A stretch of DNA of 64,000 bases from Chroogloeocystis siderophila 5.2 s.c.1 (GTDB taxonomy: Bacteria > Cyanobacteriota > Cyanobacteriia > Cyanobacteriales > Chroococcidiopsidaceae). The notes under the pieces are model-generated. The model had not been told where the DNA came from and ran no database searches. It saw only the letters and a list, made by a program, of their open reading frames with translations. Positions 28,985 to 39,115 of the stretch are shown here, one piece after another; position 1 is the first letter of the stretch; the number at the start of each line of letters is the position of its first letter. The DNA is taken from NCBI RefSeq assembly GCF_001904655.1, contig NZ_MRCC01000008.1, positions 1 through 64,000 on the forward strand, read 5' to 3'. A program made the position numbers and the translations under genes.

Positions 28985-29932
28985 ATGACTCAAACGCTAT
29001 TTGATGCCTACTTCCCACTGATTTTGTGGACCAGTTTAGGATTGTTATGCTTTCGCTTTCTGCCGCAAACGTTACCACGCCTGCTAGGACGTAGCCTATA
29101 TTGGGTAGGCATTCCCATAGAAATTTTGGCACTCGCGCGACAGACAGATTTTTCGCAATCGATCGCGCTTCCCCCATTTATTACTTTCACAGCACTGCTT
29201 TTGGGGCTGGGTGTTGCCGTTTTGTGTTTAAAGATAATACAAAGACTTGCTTTTTTGCCGATGGCTGCGGCTTTAAATTCCCCAGCGATTCAAGGCAGTT
29301 TTATTTTAGCTGCGGTACTGGGTAATACTGGGTTTGTAGGACTTGCGATCGCGCCAGCGTTTATCGATCATACTTACCTAAACTGGATCGTCTTCTACAG
29401 CCTGACGCACAATCTAATTGGTACTTATGGCTTTGGTGTCTTTATTGCCAGTTACTTTGCGCGTGAAACGCATCAGAATCATTGGTGGGTGCAGCTACGA
29501 GATGTTTTTACTGTACCAACGCTGTGGACTTTTGTGCTGGGCTACCTGACACGCGATATTGAATTACCTGCTTTAGTAGAATCAGGACTGCAAGCATCGA
29601 TTGGAATTGTCATTCCTGCGGCGTTTTTGCTAACAGGAATGCGACTTGCCCAACTACGCGGGTGGAAGAGTTTAAAGCTTGCAGTTATGCCCGCGATGCT
29701 AAAAGTCGTCGTTATTCCTGGGTTAGTCGGTATTTTAACGACGTTATGTTTAGGATTATCTGGCGATCGCCGTCTAGCTATGGTCTTGATGTCAGGAATG
29801 CCTTCAGCGTTTGCTGGATTGATTTTCGCTGAAGAATACAATTTAGAACGCGAATTAGTCGCAAGCTGTATTGTTGTCTCTACGGTTTTATTGCTGCTTG
29901 TATTACCTTTATGGTTATTTCTATTTCAATAA
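28985..29932 (+). CDS. AEC-family (auxin efflux carrier/malonate permease) transporter
   Basis: This 315-residue integral membrane protein has about ten hydrophobic segments in two inverted halves. The family's glycine/asparagine-rich turns are seen in AVLGNTGFVGLAIAPAF and in GMPSAFAGLIFAEEYNLER near the C-terminus. AEC proteins carry organic acids or similar solutes; the substrate here is unknown. A heptameric repeat (CTGACCT units, about 28937-28955) lies directly upstream of the ATG and may have replaced part of the leader. Confidence 0.85.
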   Translation: MTQTLFDAYFPLILWTSLGLLCFRFLPQTLPRLLGRSLYWVGIPIEILALARQTDFSQSIALPPFITFTALLLGLGVAVLCLKIIQRLAFLPMAAALNSPAIQGSFILAAVLGNTGFVGLAIAPAFIDHTYLNWIVFYSLTHNLIGTYGFGVFIASYFARETHQNHWWVQLRDVFTVPTLWTFVLGYLTRDIELPALVESGLQASIGIVIPAAFLLTGMRLAQLRGWKSLKLAVMPAMLKVVVIPGLVGILTTLCLGLSGDRRLAMVLMSGMPSAFAGLIFAEEYNLERELVASCIVVSTVLLLLVLPLWLFLFQ

Positions 29933-30052
29933 GTCATGACGAGGTGGAATCAGAGGCTGGAAATTGGGATTTAAGGGATGTGTTTCAAATTCTCACTTTA
30001 TAGAAGAGGCTAGTATTTTTTTATAACCCTGACCTCTGATCCCTAAACTCTT

Positions 30053-31420
30053 CTAATTTCGCGGCGCGAGTTGTAGAATTTGTGCGGTTACGGCAAGGCT
30101 TTCTTCATAAAGTGCCTCATGTCCGACACGTTGCAGTTGTTGACTCAACAAAATTTCTGCTTTTTGGTCAGCAAGCGATGATACTTGCTGAAAACGACAC
30201 GCTTGGGCACCGCCGCCGACTTCCATGCGCATACAGCCACCTGTTTCCGAACACACTACCGTACAGCAATCAGCTTTAGGGTTCGTCGAGTTCAAGCGCA
30301 GCGCGAGTAAATCTCCAGGAATCTCACCGCTATCAGCTGTAGGAATCGCTGCTAACTCGGCTTCAACTTGGCGTTGGTCTTGAGCGGTAAACCGAATACG
30401 CTTAATTTCGTAGTCGCCTGCTTCCTGCTCAAATTCGCACGGATGCCAATGCAGGCGACTTGCCAACCAACCTAAAAATAGCAGAGCTTGTGCAGGGTTA
30501 CCTTTTTCGTAATCGATCGTAACGCGGTCTACTTCAGTTAAAGCCGCACGTCGCTGCGGCGGGTCAAATGCTTCTGCTGTTAATTCTTGCCAAGCTGATA
30601 TGCGTCGCCAGTTGAGGTCGGCGATTGGAATACCTGCTTCGACGAGTTCTTGGACGCGCAATAGCCCGAATTCGGGGGCATTAAAGCCACTAGAGTCTAC
30701 AATTACCGAATTACAGACAGATGCGAGACGCTTGAAAAGTGGATTGTGATGATCCGGCGTTGTCTTCCACCACATAAACTTGGGCAAGTCACCGATAAGA
30801 AGTGCCGCAATCATCCCTGCTATGCGTTCTAATCCGGCGGCAGTTCCCGTGAAGGTGATATATTCGCAACAAATCAGTGTTGTTGCAGATTGCTTCTGGA
30901 TCGGACAATACGCTGAAACTTGTGCTGTCACGCCGTCATCATCACCGACAACGGGACAAAGTGTGATAATGCGACACGGGTTACGTAGCGCGACCGCATC
31001 AGCAATTTTAGGATTTCTGCTCGTATCCCAATTGTAAGGCGCATCACCATTAGCTGAAGCGTTTCCGTGTTGCTGTGCAACAGCTTCGCGTAATTTCGCC
31101 CGTGTTTCTGGTGTTGCCATACCACTAACAGGTAAGTCATATTTTTTCTGAAATTCACGGAGTGCGGCTTCAGTTTGCGGTCCAGGAATGCCATCGATTG
31201 GACCGCGATAAATATTTAAATTTGCGAGCAGGAGTTGCGTTTCTTCGGGTTCGTAAACAATTAGACTAAATGTTGTAGCACGAGTAGCTGCGGGACTTCC
31301 CTCACCGTTTCCAGTAGTCCCGTAACTTTGCCAAATCTTATTGAGTTCTGCCTCAATTTCACCGAGGGAAACATCCTTTGGCTCCTGAAGTGAAAAAATT
31401 GGAGGAGATTGAATTGCCAT
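30053..31420 (-). CDS. opcA: Glucose-6-phosphate dehydrogenase assembly protein OpcA with peptidoglycan-binding-like domain
   Basis: OpcA activates and assembles cyanobacterial glucose-6-phosphate dehydrogenase. The 455 residues contain OpcA core motifs (CRIITLCPVVGDDDGVTAQVSAYCPI in parts, LPKFMWWKTTPDHHNPLFKR in parts, VIVDSSGFN, RVTIDYEKGNPAQALLFLGWLASRL in parts). Inserted near residues 55-110 is a peptidoglycan-binding-1-like module (LLLANLNIYRGPIDGIPGPQ, TEAALREFQKKYDLPVSG). It is the last gene of fbp-tal-zwf-opcA, with a 163-base gap after zwf that holds repeat DNA. The role of the extra domain is unknown. Confidence 0.93.
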   Translation of the reverse strand: MAIQSPPIFSLQEPKDVSLGEIEAELNKIWQSYGTTGNGEGSPAATRATTFSLIVYEPEETQLLLANLNIYRGPIDGIPGPQTEAALREFQKKYDLPVSGMATPETRAKLREAVAQQHGNASANGDAPYNWDTSRNPKIADAVALRNPCRIITLCPVVGDDDGVTAQVSAYCPIQKQSATTLICCEYITFTGTAAGLERIAGMIAALLIGDLPKFMWWKTTPDHHNPLFKRLASVCNSVIVDSSGFNAPEFGLLRVQELVEAGIPIADLNWRRISAWQELTAEAFDPPQRRAALTEVDRVTIDYEKGNPAQALLFLGWLASRLHWHPCEFEQEAGDYEIKRIRFTAQDQRQVEAELAAIPTADSGEIPGDLLALRLNSTNPKADCCTVVCSETGGCMRMEVGGGAQACRFQQVSSLADQKAEILLSQQLQRVGHEALYEESLAVTAQILQLAPRN

Positions 31421-31583
31421 AATTTACTTTACAGTTTTAATGTGATGGGCTGTCAGTCGTTAGCTTTTAAGGTAGTTCAATTCTTTTTGTTTTTTTGCAT
31501 AACAGGATTGTCTAGCAGCTGTCAGAGGTTAGGAGTGAATTTTGATTAGAACGAAAGCACTAACTCCTCACCCCTACTTGCTA

Positions 31584-33113
31584 CTAAAGTCTACGCCAGT
31601 GGCGTCCATCGCGATTAATCAGGGCTTCGGCTTCGGCGGGTTCCCAAGTTCCGGCTTCATACTGCGGAATACTTGCAGGGTCAGCGGGTGCATCCCAAGC
31701 AGCGAGTGCAGGAGTCACAACTTGCCAAGCGAGTTCCACTTCATCAGCACGTGTAAATAAGGTTTGGTCGCCCATCATACAGTCTAATAGTAGGCGATCG
31801 TACGCATCCGAAGCGGCAAACCCGAAGGTTGAACCGTAGCTAAAGTCCATATCCACCGACCGAGTCCGCAAATCGGGTCCTGGCATTTTCACTTCAAAGC
31901 GCAGTGAAATTCCTTCATTCGGCTGAATTCGCATTGCCAGAATGTTTGTATTCATCTGCTGTGAAGCGGATTGAAAGATCAAATTTGGGACTTCGCGAAA
32001 ATGAATCGAAATTTCCGATACTTTCTTTGGCAAGCGCTTTCCGGTGCGTAAATAGAATGGTACGCCGTTCCAGCGCCAGTTATCGATCATAAACTTCATT
32101 GCCACATAGGTGTTGGTAGTTGAGTTCGGATCGACACCTGGTTCCTCGCGGTATCCTGGAACTTTCTTGCCTTTCATCCACCCAGCGCTGTACTGTCCCC
32201 GCACTGCACACAAGTCTAAGTTTTGCACATCTGCTAAGCGCGTTGCTTGTAGAACTTTGACTTTCTCAGTCCGGAAACTCTCTGCATCGAGTGAATTTGG
32301 TGGTTCCATCGCCGTAAAGCAAAATAGTTGCATCAAGTGATTCTGCAACATATCGCGCAATGCGCCAGCGGTTTCGTAGTAGCCTGCACGGTCTTCTACG
32401 CCTACGGTTTCAGCAACTGTGATTTGCACGTGGTCGACAAACTGACGATTCCACAGCGGCTCAAAAATCGCGTTGGCAAAGCGAAAGACCAACAGATTTT
32501 GCACCGTTTCTTTACCTAAGTAGTGGTCAATGCGGTAAACCTGTTCTTCGCGACAGACTTTCTGCACAATGCGGTTGAGCGATCGCGCCGAAGCTAAATC
32601 TCGTCCAAAGGGTTTTTCAATCACCAAACGGTGTTTCACAGGATCGCTAAGCATTCCTGCTTCTCCGAGTTGCTGAATTGCTTCTGGGAAGAATTTTGGT
32701 GCGACTGAAAGATAAAATACGCGGTTGCCTTGCGTACCGCGCTTGCCATCAAGTTCGCTTAATAACTCTTTGAGCTTTTGATAGCTTTCGGGATTATCAA
32801 TATCACCTGGGCAGTAGAATAATCCTTGAGAAAATTCTTGCCACAGTTCTTCGCGACCAAGACCGTCGGAAAATTGCTCGATTCCCTCGCGCATTTGTTC
32901 GCGGAAGTAGTCGTGACTCCAATCGCGACGCGCGACACCAACAATCGTTGTTTCTGGGGGAATGCGTCGTTCGCGGCGTAGTTTGTAAAGTGCTGGAACC
33001 AACTTACGCTGGGTAAGATCCCCTGATGCTCCAAAAATGACCAGAATCTGAGGTTCTGGCATTCTTTCTTGTTGCAACCCTACGCGCAGCGGATTTTCTA
33101 GCAGCGTGACCAT
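31584..33113 (-). CDS. zwf: Glucose-6-phosphate 1-dehydrogenase
   Basis: Zwf is the first enzyme of the oxidative pentose phosphate pathway and the main source of NADPH in the dark. The 509-residue protein starts [17 protein letters not shown], the usual cyanobacterial N-terminus, so I prefer ATG 33113 to the in-frame ATG 42 bases upstream. Motifs are the Rossmann [15 protein letters not shown], the active-site [13 protein letters not shown] and VIEKPFGRD. Its redox control depends on Cys residues and the OpcA partner encoded downstream. Confidence 0.96.
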   Translation of the reverse strand: MVTLLENPLRVGLQQERMPEPQILVIFGASGDLTQRKLVPALYKLRRERRIPPETTIVGVARRDWSHDYFREQMREGIEQFSDGLGREELWQEFSQGLFYCPGDIDNPESYQKLKELLSELDGKRGTQGNRVFYLSVAPKFFPEAIQQLGEAGMLSDPVKHRLVIEKPFGRDLASARSLNRIVQKVCREEQVYRIDHYLGKETVQNLLVFRFANAIFEPLWNRQFVDHVQITVAETVGVEDRAGYYETAGALRDMLQNHLMQLFCFTAMEPPNSLDAESFRTEKVKVLQATRLADVQNLDLCAVRGQYSAGWMKGKKVPGYREEPGVDPNSTTNTYVAMKFMIDNWRWNGVPFYLRTGKRLPKKVSEISIHFREVPNLIFQSASQQMNTNILAMRIQPNEGISLRFEVKMPGPDLRTRSVDMDFSYGSTFGFAASDAYDRLLLDCMMGDQTLFTRADEVELAWQVVTPALAAWDAPADPASIPQYEAGTWEPAEAEALINRDGRHWRRL

Positions 33114-33205
33114 AGTGTTTGTAAAGGTTTCGTGACTTGATTTAACAATTAGCAATTAGCAGTTTACCTTGCTTACTACTCGCTAATTGCTCACAACTAA
33201 CTAGC

Positions 33206-34369
33206 TTAAACAGGGGATAATTTGCTTACCTTCTCTTCCAAAGAATCCATCAACGATTGGAAAGGTTTAACAAATTTGTCAATACCTTCGACGAGTAATT
33301 CATCCATGACTTCATCAAGGTTAATATTGATGTCTGGATCTTTAAGGCTCTCGATCAATTTATAAGCTTCTTCGATCCCAGTTTCAATGCGGTTATCAAC
33401 ATTACAGTGGTCAGCACAAGCTTCGATCGTGTTTGGTGGTAGAGTATTGACGGTATCTGGACCAATCAATTCATCGACGTACATCACATCGCTGTATTTA
33501 GGGTCTTTGGTACTGGTGCTTGCCCATAATAAGCGCTGAATTTTACCACCTTTTTCTTGAAGCGCTTTCCAGCGATCGCTACTAAAGATCTCCTTGTATT
33601 TCTGATACGCGATTTTAGCGTTGGCGATCGCGACTTTCCCTTTGAGCGCTTCGAGTTTTGCTTTTAGGCTCAAATCATCAATGCCTTCAGCAAGTTTGTC
33701 ATCAATGCGCTTATCGATATTGCTATCGATGCGGCTGAGGAAGAAACTCGCAACTGAGGCGATATTGCTGATGTCTTTACCTTCAGCTACACGCTTTTCT
33801 AAACCGCGAATATAAGCCCAAGCTGCTTCCTCATAGCTTTTTACTGAAAACAGCAGCGTAACGTTCACATTAATTCCTTCCGCGATAACTTGCTCAACTG
33901 CGGGTAAGCCTTCTTTGGTACCAGGAATTTTGATCATGACATTTTCCCGACCAATTTCTCGGTAGTAACGCTTGGCTTCCTTGACAGTTGCTTCGGTGTC
34001 GTGTGCGATCGTCGGCGGTACTTCGATACTTACGTAACCATCAAGACCGTTCGAGGCTTCATACACAGGGCGTAGAATATCGCACGCATTACGAATATCT
34101 TCAAAAATCAGTGATTCGTAGATTTTATATGTTGGTAACCCCGCCTTGATCCCCGCTTCGATATCTGCGTCGTAGATGACGTTACCATTAATTGCTTTTT
34201 CAAAAATTGCTGGGTTTGAGGTGATACCACAAATTCCACCGTTTTCAATTAGCTGTTTGAGTTCGCCTGATTGAATCATGTCACGAGTCAAGTTATCCAT
34301 CCAGATACTTTGACCGTATTCCTTGATTTCGATCAAGTGATTAGCGGGTTTTCTTGCTTGATCAGTCAT
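33206..34369 (-). CDS. tal: Transaldolase
   Basis: Transaldolase moves a dihydroxyacetone unit between sugar phosphates in the pentose phosphate pathway. The 387-residue protein belongs to the longer transaldolase branch. QSIWMDNLTRDMIQSGEL is at the N-terminus, the Schiff-base Lys is in NVMIKIPGTKEG, and NVNVTLLFSVKSYEEAAWAY and RLLWASTSTKDPKYSD follow. AGGAGAG precedes the ATG. It lies between fbp and zwf in the conserved operon. Confidence 0.96.
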   Translation of the reverse strand: MTDQARKPANHLIEIKEYGQSIWMDNLTRDMIQSGELKQLIENGGICGITSNPAIFEKAINGNVIYDADIEAGIKAGLPTYKIYESLIFEDIRNACDILRPVYEASNGLDGYVSIEVPPTIAHDTEATVKEAKRYYREIGRENVMIKIPGTKEGLPAVEQVIAEGINVNVTLLFSVKSYEEAAWAYIRGLEKRVAEGKDISNIASVASFFLSRIDSNIDKRIDDKLAEGIDDLSLKAKLEALKGKVAIANAKIAYQKYKEIFSSDRWKALQEKGGKIQRLLWASTSTKDPKYSDVMYVDELIGPDTVNTLPPNTIEACADHCNVDNRIETGIEEAYKLIESLKDPDININLDEVMDELLVEGIDKFVKPFQSLMDSLEEKVSKLSPV

Positions 34370-34438
34370 TGCTATTCTCTCCTACTGATGTTAACGCTTT
34401 TATTCATTGAATAAGAAAATATGTTATGCAACTCGCTC

Positions 34439-35518
34439 CTATTGTGGTACGCGCGAACGAGCCATCATTGTTTTTTCGCTTTGTTCTTTTGCTTGTTGCT
34501 GAATAAATGACTCTACTAACGCAACGTTTTCCTTACTTCCAATAATCAAAGGTGTGCGTTGATGAAGTTGTCTGGGTACTACGTCTAAAATTTCCTGGGT
34601 TCCCGTACTTGCTCTTCCACCTGCTTGTTCAATCAAAAAGGCTAAAGGAGCAGACTCGTATAACAAACGAATTTTACCGTCAGGTTTTTTTGTCGTTCCT
34701 GGGTAGAGAAACACGCCACCTTGCACCAAAACTCGGTGAATATCACTCACCATAGCTCCACTGTAGCGTGCTGTATAACCTTCTGTACGATGCACGTAGC
34801 GAATATACTCGCGAATTGATTCTTCCCACTGCCAGAAGTTACCTTCATTAACGCTGTATACGGCTCCTTTTTCAGGAATTTGAATATTTTCTTCGGTTAA
34901 AATAAACTCGCCTAAACTAGGGTCAAGCGAAAACGAGTGTACGCCTTTGCCGATCGAGTACACGAGCATTGTGCTTGGACCATAAAGAATGTATCCTGCG
35001 GCAATTTGTTTGCGACCACTTTGTAATAAGTCAGTTGCTGCGCCATCGCTATCGTCTCCTTCTTGCTGTCTAATTGCAAAAATGGAGCCTAAGCTTAAGT
35101 TAATATCTGTATTCGAGGAGCCATCAATGGGGTCGTAAAGTAGTGTATAGCGACCTATCGGGCAGTTTTCTGGAATGTAGTAAGGTCTTTCCATTTCCTC
35201 GGAAGCTAAGCGACAAACTAGACCACTTTGCTTAAATACTGAGATGAAAACATCGTTTGCATAGACATCCATCTTTTTGACGGATTCACCTTGAACATTA
35301 ACGTCTCCCGTAAAGCCCAAGACACCTTCCATTAAACCTGCACGGCTAAGACGTCGAGCAATGAGCTTACCAGCCAAGGCGATGCGATTCATCAAGGCGC
35401 TGAGGTCTTGTGCATCCGGCGAGAAGCTTTGGAGTTGCTGTAATACGTGCCGTGACAAAGTTGTACAATCGCGATCCAGCGCGTACTCGTAGTCTAGTGG
35501 TTGTTGCGCTTCAGCCAT
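34439..35518 (-). CDS. fbp: Fructose-1,6-bisphosphatase, class I
   Basis: This metal-dependent sugar phosphatase of 359 residues works in gluconeogenesis and the dark carbon cycle. Key motifs are the metal-binding [20 protein letters not shown] (Asp-Pro-Ile-Asp-Gly), EEMERPYY, the substrate loop [18 protein letters not shown] (Arg/Tyr contacts), and [20 protein letters not shown] precedes the ATG. It is the promoter-proximal gene of fbp-tal-zwf-opcA, the arrangement known from heterocystous cyanobacteria, where the operon serves dark and nitrogen-fixing metabolism. Confidence 0.96.
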   Translation of the reverse strand: MAEAQQPLDYEYALDRDCTTLSRHVLQQLQSFSPDAQDLSALMNRIALAGKLIARRLSRAGLMEGVLGFTGDVNVQGESVKKMDVYANDVFISVFKQSGLVCRLASEEMERPYYIPENCPIGRYTLLYDPIDGSSNTDINLSLGSIFAIRQQEGDDSDGAATDLLQSGRKQIAAGYILYGPSTMLVYSIGKGVHSFSLDPSLGEFILTEENIQIPEKGAVYSVNEGNFWQWEESIREYIRYVHRTEGYTARYSGAMVSDIHRVLVQGGVFLYPGTTKKPDGKIRLLYESAPLAFLIEQAGGRASTGTQEILDVVPRQLHQRTPLIIGSKENVALVESFIQQQAKEQSEKTMMARSRVPQ

Positions 35519-35879
35519 GTTTCTTCTCCCTATGTTTGTGGATCGCCTGTGAAAATTTTCGCGATCGCCAAGTTTGCGCCAAGTATAAACGCGTCTGACT
35601 TATGAGCGATCAAGCTATGGTTGAGTTATGCAATCGCCCTTAATTTCTATATTAAGAAGGAATTTCACTTGTGAAATCTGACTTTGGGTTAACTCACTTA
35701 CTTCAAGCTTGACTGCTGACAATTTCAATTCACCGTAGCTTACGCTGAATTTTACTCTTTTTAAGCTCGTAGGCGCGTTACACTTAAGCTTAAATTCAGC
35801 TTGCGGCTAATTACTGCAAAGTTAGGGAAGTTTGATAAAGTGTTTCTCGCAGTTGATAGCGATCGCTCTTTAAAAGCCG
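35519..35879. other. Upstream region of fbp
   Basis: These bases should hold the promoter of the fbp operon. I see two HIP1-like sites and short AGCTTA/TAAGCTT-type inverted stretches near 35700-35810. I recognise no confident operator, RNA or small gene. Confidence 0.4.
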
Positions 35880-35908
35880 TGAGGGGCAAAGCAATACCTC
35901 GCCCCTCA
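35880..35908 (-). terminator. Terminator of cysC
   Basis: An 8-bp stem TGAGGGGC / GCCCCTCA (35880-35887 with 35901-35908) follows the cysC stop on the minus strand, then CGGCTTTTA. The stem arms resemble the GAGGGGC-type repeat family of this genome. Confidence 0.65.
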
Positions 35909-35939
35909 TCATGATTGATAGTTAATGCCTCAGACGAAA

Positions 35940-36497
35940 TTAAATCACATACTCAAGTTGCGGTTTCTCAGTGATATATTCTCGGCGTTGTAATTCCATT
36001 ATAACTTTAGCTACACTTTCTTCGACGGTTTCTGCGGCGGTGTAGCAAACTATGTCTGGGTTTAAGGGTTCTTCGTAAGGATCGTCAATTCCTGTAAAAG
36101 CACGAATTTCACCCGCCCTTGCCATTGCATACAATCCTTTCACGTCGCGCATTTCACATACTTCTAGCGGAGCGTTAACATAGACTTCAACAAAGTTATC
36201 GGTTGTGTGACGCAACTCATCTCTAGCTGCACGGTAGGGACTGACGACAGCCGCAATGACAATCACACCGTTGCGACTCAAGAGATTGGCAACAAAGCCT
36301 ATACGTCGAATATTTGTGTCTCGGTCTTCTCGGCTAAAGCCTAAGCCTTTGGAAAGGTTAGTTCTAACAACATCGCCATCGAGTAACTCTACTGAACAAC
36401 CACGTTCTTTGAGTTCGCGCTCAATTTCTTTAGCAAGAGTCGTTTTGCCCGAACCACTCAATCCAGTTAGCCACAAGATTAAACCTTTGTTGTTCAT
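35940..36497 (-). CDS. cysC: Adenylyl-sulfate kinase
   Basis: CysC phosphorylates adenosine 5'-phosphosulfate to PAPS in sulfate assimilation. The 185-residue kinase has Walker A WLTGLSGSGKTTLA, ELLDGDVVRTNLSKGLGFSREDRDTNIRR (in parts: LLDGDVVR and GFSREDRDTNIRRIG), AVVSPYRAARDELR and the typical GLYAMARAGEIRAFTGIDDPYEEP (in parts: FTGIDDPYEEP). The length is normal and the gene is alone. A stand-alone kinase without cysD/N nearby is usual in cyanobacteria. Confidence 0.95.
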   Translation of the reverse strand: MNNKGLILWLTGLSGSGKTTLAKEIERELKERGCSVELLDGDVVRTNLSKGLGFSREDRDTNIRRIGFVANLLSRNGVIVIAAVVSPYRAARDELRHTTDNFVEVYVNAPLEVCEMRDVKGLYAMARAGEIRAFTGIDDPYEEPLNPDIVCYTAAETVEESVAKVIMELQRREYITEKPQLEYVI

Positions 36498-37026
36498 TGT
36501 TAATTGCTGAGAGTTTGCTAAATGTATTGATGATGCAAGAGAAAAATCTTGATGCGTAAGCTATTCAATTCACACTCGTATTTATGGAATTAACTATGTC
36601 ATAAAAGTTCCACATTTAGCACTCAATTTGCAAAGTGTGCAAGCTTACTGTCTAAAGATATACAACTGCGATCACGATGTCTAATTTGCGTTTGGCGATT
36701 TTGAGCTATTGCTTTGCATAATATAATTGTGTTACAAGTCGGATTATTTTTAGAAAAAATATTCTTTTTAAATTTGGTTCTTTATAAAGATTAATCTTAT
36801 CTCAACTAGGTCGATAAAGCGTGAAGTTTAATGATGAGTGGGTAAGCATAATCTTCAGAAAAAGTATGTTTTAAGAATAACATTATTGATACAACAAACT
36901 GCGTGCTGATTTATCATGGCGGATTTACAGATTGGAAATACGATTTTGTGAAAGCTCCGCTTTATCGTTAAAATTCTGAAAACGCCATAAGTTACTTTCT
37001 AGTGAATCTTCGCACCCTCTTGAACC
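36498..37026. other. Divergent intergenic region
   Basis: This is 529 bases of AT-rich DNA between the divergent cysC and the small membrane-protein gene. I found no open reading frame of convincing composition, tRNA, hairpin terminator or known operator in it. Confidence 0.45.
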
Positions 37027-37413
37027 ATGCTGAGTGATATTTTTCTGTTTAAATTCGATATCAACGCTACAACGATCGCCGGAGCGAGTTTGTGGTCTTT
37101 GGCTTTATACCTAGGGTTTTCGCCTGTCAGCGAGTGGGTCATCGATCAACTCAATCGCTGGTTTAATTTTGCTGAGCGATCGCTTTACAGCAGTGAAACT
37201 GAATTTGAGAAAACCCGCGTTGCCAGGGAATCGCAAAACGCCTTCTATGCCTCACTTTTTAGCATTGTGCCGTTTCTGATTGTCGGTAGCTTATGCAACT
37301 ATGGTGTCGAAATTGGCTTAGGCAAAAGCTGGGCAATCAGCATGGGAATTCTCGCGTGCATGGGCTGCGGGGTGTATGAACTAGGGCGACGCGATGGACA
37401 GTCTTCGAGATAG
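37027..37413 (+). CDS. Small membrane protein of unknown function
   Basis: The 128-residue protein is not recognised. It has three hydrophobic segments: ASLWSLALYLGF (about 20-32), FYASLFSIVPFLIVGSLC (about 73-90) and AISMGILACMGCGVYEL (about 103-120). A charged central part (NRWFNFAERSLYSSETEFEKTR, in pieces) lies between the first and second. It is probably in the plasma or thylakoid membrane. Gene start and codon use look normal. It has no functional neighbours. Confidence 0.65.
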   Translation: MLSDIFLFKFDINATTIAGASLWSLALYLGFSPVSEWVIDQLNRWFNFAERSLYSSETEFEKTRVARESQNAFYASLFSIVPFLIVGSLCNYGVEIGLGKSWAISMGILACMGCGVYELGRRDGQSSR

Positions 37414-37544
37414 CTGTTATAGCAAGGATCAGAGATCAAAGAATATTCATTCATTGATACTTGAATGTGTTGCATCACAACCTATCTTGACACACATCTA
37501 TAATCTATCGTTAAAACCCTGAGTGCTGACCTCAGACCTCTTTC

Positions 37545-38801
37545 TTAATCAATAACTTCTTTGACGATGCTGGCTAGTTTTTGGGCTGCGCCAGATTCGC
37601 CGCGAATGTGACGAAGTTGTTCGTGCATGGCTGCTAGTTTTTCAGGATGGTTTAAGTAATCTAAGGCGAGTTCTGCGACGGCGTGCGGTTGTAAATTGCC
37701 GACAAGTTCGGGAACAACTTCAGACTTTGCCCAAATATTAGGCCATGCGAGTAAGCCTAGGCGTCTTAATGCTAGCCAATTAATTATTTTTGCCATGCTA
37801 GAGCCAACAACTGGTAAATTTGCTAATAGTCCTGGAAGTCCATCCCAAGCCCGCATCGCATCGAGTTGTTGCGTAGGAAGTAACACAATCATTGGTACAG
37901 CTAAAGCGCCTAATTCTGCTGTGTTCGCACCGACAGTTGTTAAGCACAGACTGCACTCGGCAAGTAAGTCATACGCAGGGAACTGCGTTTCTAACTCGAC
38001 ACGCAATCCGGTATTTGTTTTTAAAAATGGACGCGCCTCGGTTGTCATTAATTCAGCACTGACACCACCCAAACGCTCGATCATCGAATTGAATTGTGGA
38101 TTCGCGCACTTGGCTAAAGTTTCCAAATCGAGTGTAGGCGCGACTGGAATCACAAATTCTGTTTCAGGTTTTTGATCGTGAATGTGTTGTGCGATCGCCA
38201 ATCCTAACGGTACACCTTGAGTCAATTTTGCCGGCTTTGATCCTGGCAATAACCCAATCAATTCTTGTCGTCCCCTTACCCCTCGCCCCTCATTCCTCAC
38301 CCCTTTTGATGCTTCTGCCATCAAGTCACCAACAACAGTAAACTTATGCCTGTATTGTGCAGGAATGCGCTCAATCAATTCAGCTTTCATTACACCAAAG
38401 CGATCAATCCAGCGATACCATCGCGCGTCCCATTCGGCATAAATAACGGTGCGGTAGCCGAGACGTTTGCCAATCACAACCGAAAAAAACTGATCCCCAC
38501 CCAGAAAGAGAACGACACCGTGCTTGCGCCAATCCCAATTTGCGGCAGTTTTCCCTGTTAAAAGAAATTGCCAGAAATGTTCTGCGTCTTGAACGCGATC
38601 AACTTCTGGGTAACTTTGTGCGATCGCCGCTTCTTTACCACTTGCATTCGGACACGGCGACAAAATGACAGAAATACGGACTTGGGTGGAATCGCTTCCT
38701 AAGTGTTGACGCAATGCTTTGACAACCGGACGCACCCACGTTGTAATTTCTCCTGGACCATTCGAGAGAATCAAAATATCAATTTCGGGCATAAGTTGCA
38801 T
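37545..38801 (-). CDS. LpxB-like glycosyltransferase-fold protein
   Basis: The 418-residue protein resembles lipid-A-disaccharide synthase and its cyanobacterial paralogues: DILILSNGPGEITTWVRPV at the N-terminus, HGVVLFLGGDQFFSVVIGKRLGY (in parts), GLLPGSKPAKLTQGVPLGLA (in parts) and CLTTVGANTAELGALAVPMIVLLP (in parts). LpxB transfers UDP-diacylglucosamine to lipid X, but many cyanobacterial homologues have unproved substrates. About 12 residues (KGVRNEGRGVRGR) near position 168 are encoded by degenerate heptamer repeats, an in-frame insertion. ATG 38801 and one nine bases later both fit. Confidence 0.75.
   Translation of the reverse strand: MQLMPEIDILILSNGPGEITTWVRPVVKALRQHLGSDSTQVRISVILSPCPNASGKEAAIAQSYPEVDRVQDAEHFWQFLLTGKTAANWDWRKHGVVLFLGGDQFFSVVIGKRLGYRTVIYAEWDARWYRWIDRFGVMKAELIERIPAQYRHKFTVVGDLMAEASKGVRNEGRGVRGRQELIGLLPGSKPAKLTQGVPLGLAIAQHIHDQKPETEFVIPVAPTLDLETLAKCANPQFNSMIERLGGVSAELMTTEARPFLKTNTGLRVELETQFPAYDLLAECSLCLTTVGANTAELGALAVPMIVLLPTQQLDAMRAWDGLPGLLANLPVVGSSMAKIINWLALRRLGLLAWPNIWAKSEVVPELVGNLQPHAVAELALDYLNHPEKLAAMHEQLRHIRGESGAAQKLASIVKEVID
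38271..38303. repeat. Degenerate heptamer repeat inside the LpxB-like gene
   Basis: Read on the minus strand this is GGTGAGG, AATGAGG, GGCGAGG, GGTAAGG and a partial unit. The reading frame stays open through it. The sequence resembles intergenic repeats at 22235-22258 and 40081-40108. Confidence 0.75.
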
Positions 38802-39115
38802 TATTAGCGGTAATCGGTAACGGGTAATTGTTGCTTAACACATTCTCGCTAATAACCAATTACCAGTTAGCAGCCTTAATGTGACGTTTGTTCTCACTCA
38901 TTCGCTTATACCTCTAATAACTTTTATTAATTAGACATAAAGTTCATACTTGATGAGTTGTCAACAAATAAAAAGAATTATTGCAACATATTTATCAAAT
39001 TGTGTCAGTTAAGCGCGCAAATTCTCGACAGGTAAGCATTTTCTGGTAAAAATCACTTCATAGCCTAAAAAAAAGAGAACACAAAACACGCATTGTCTTA
39101 AGGAGCCTTACCTGA
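38802..39115. other. Upstream region of chlH
   Basis: The gap holds two copies of the GGTAATT-type repeat near 38815-38830 and 38855-38868, then AT-rich DNA that must carry the chlH promoter. AAGGAG lies about 11 bases before the chlH ATG. Nothing else is recognised. Confidence 0.5.
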
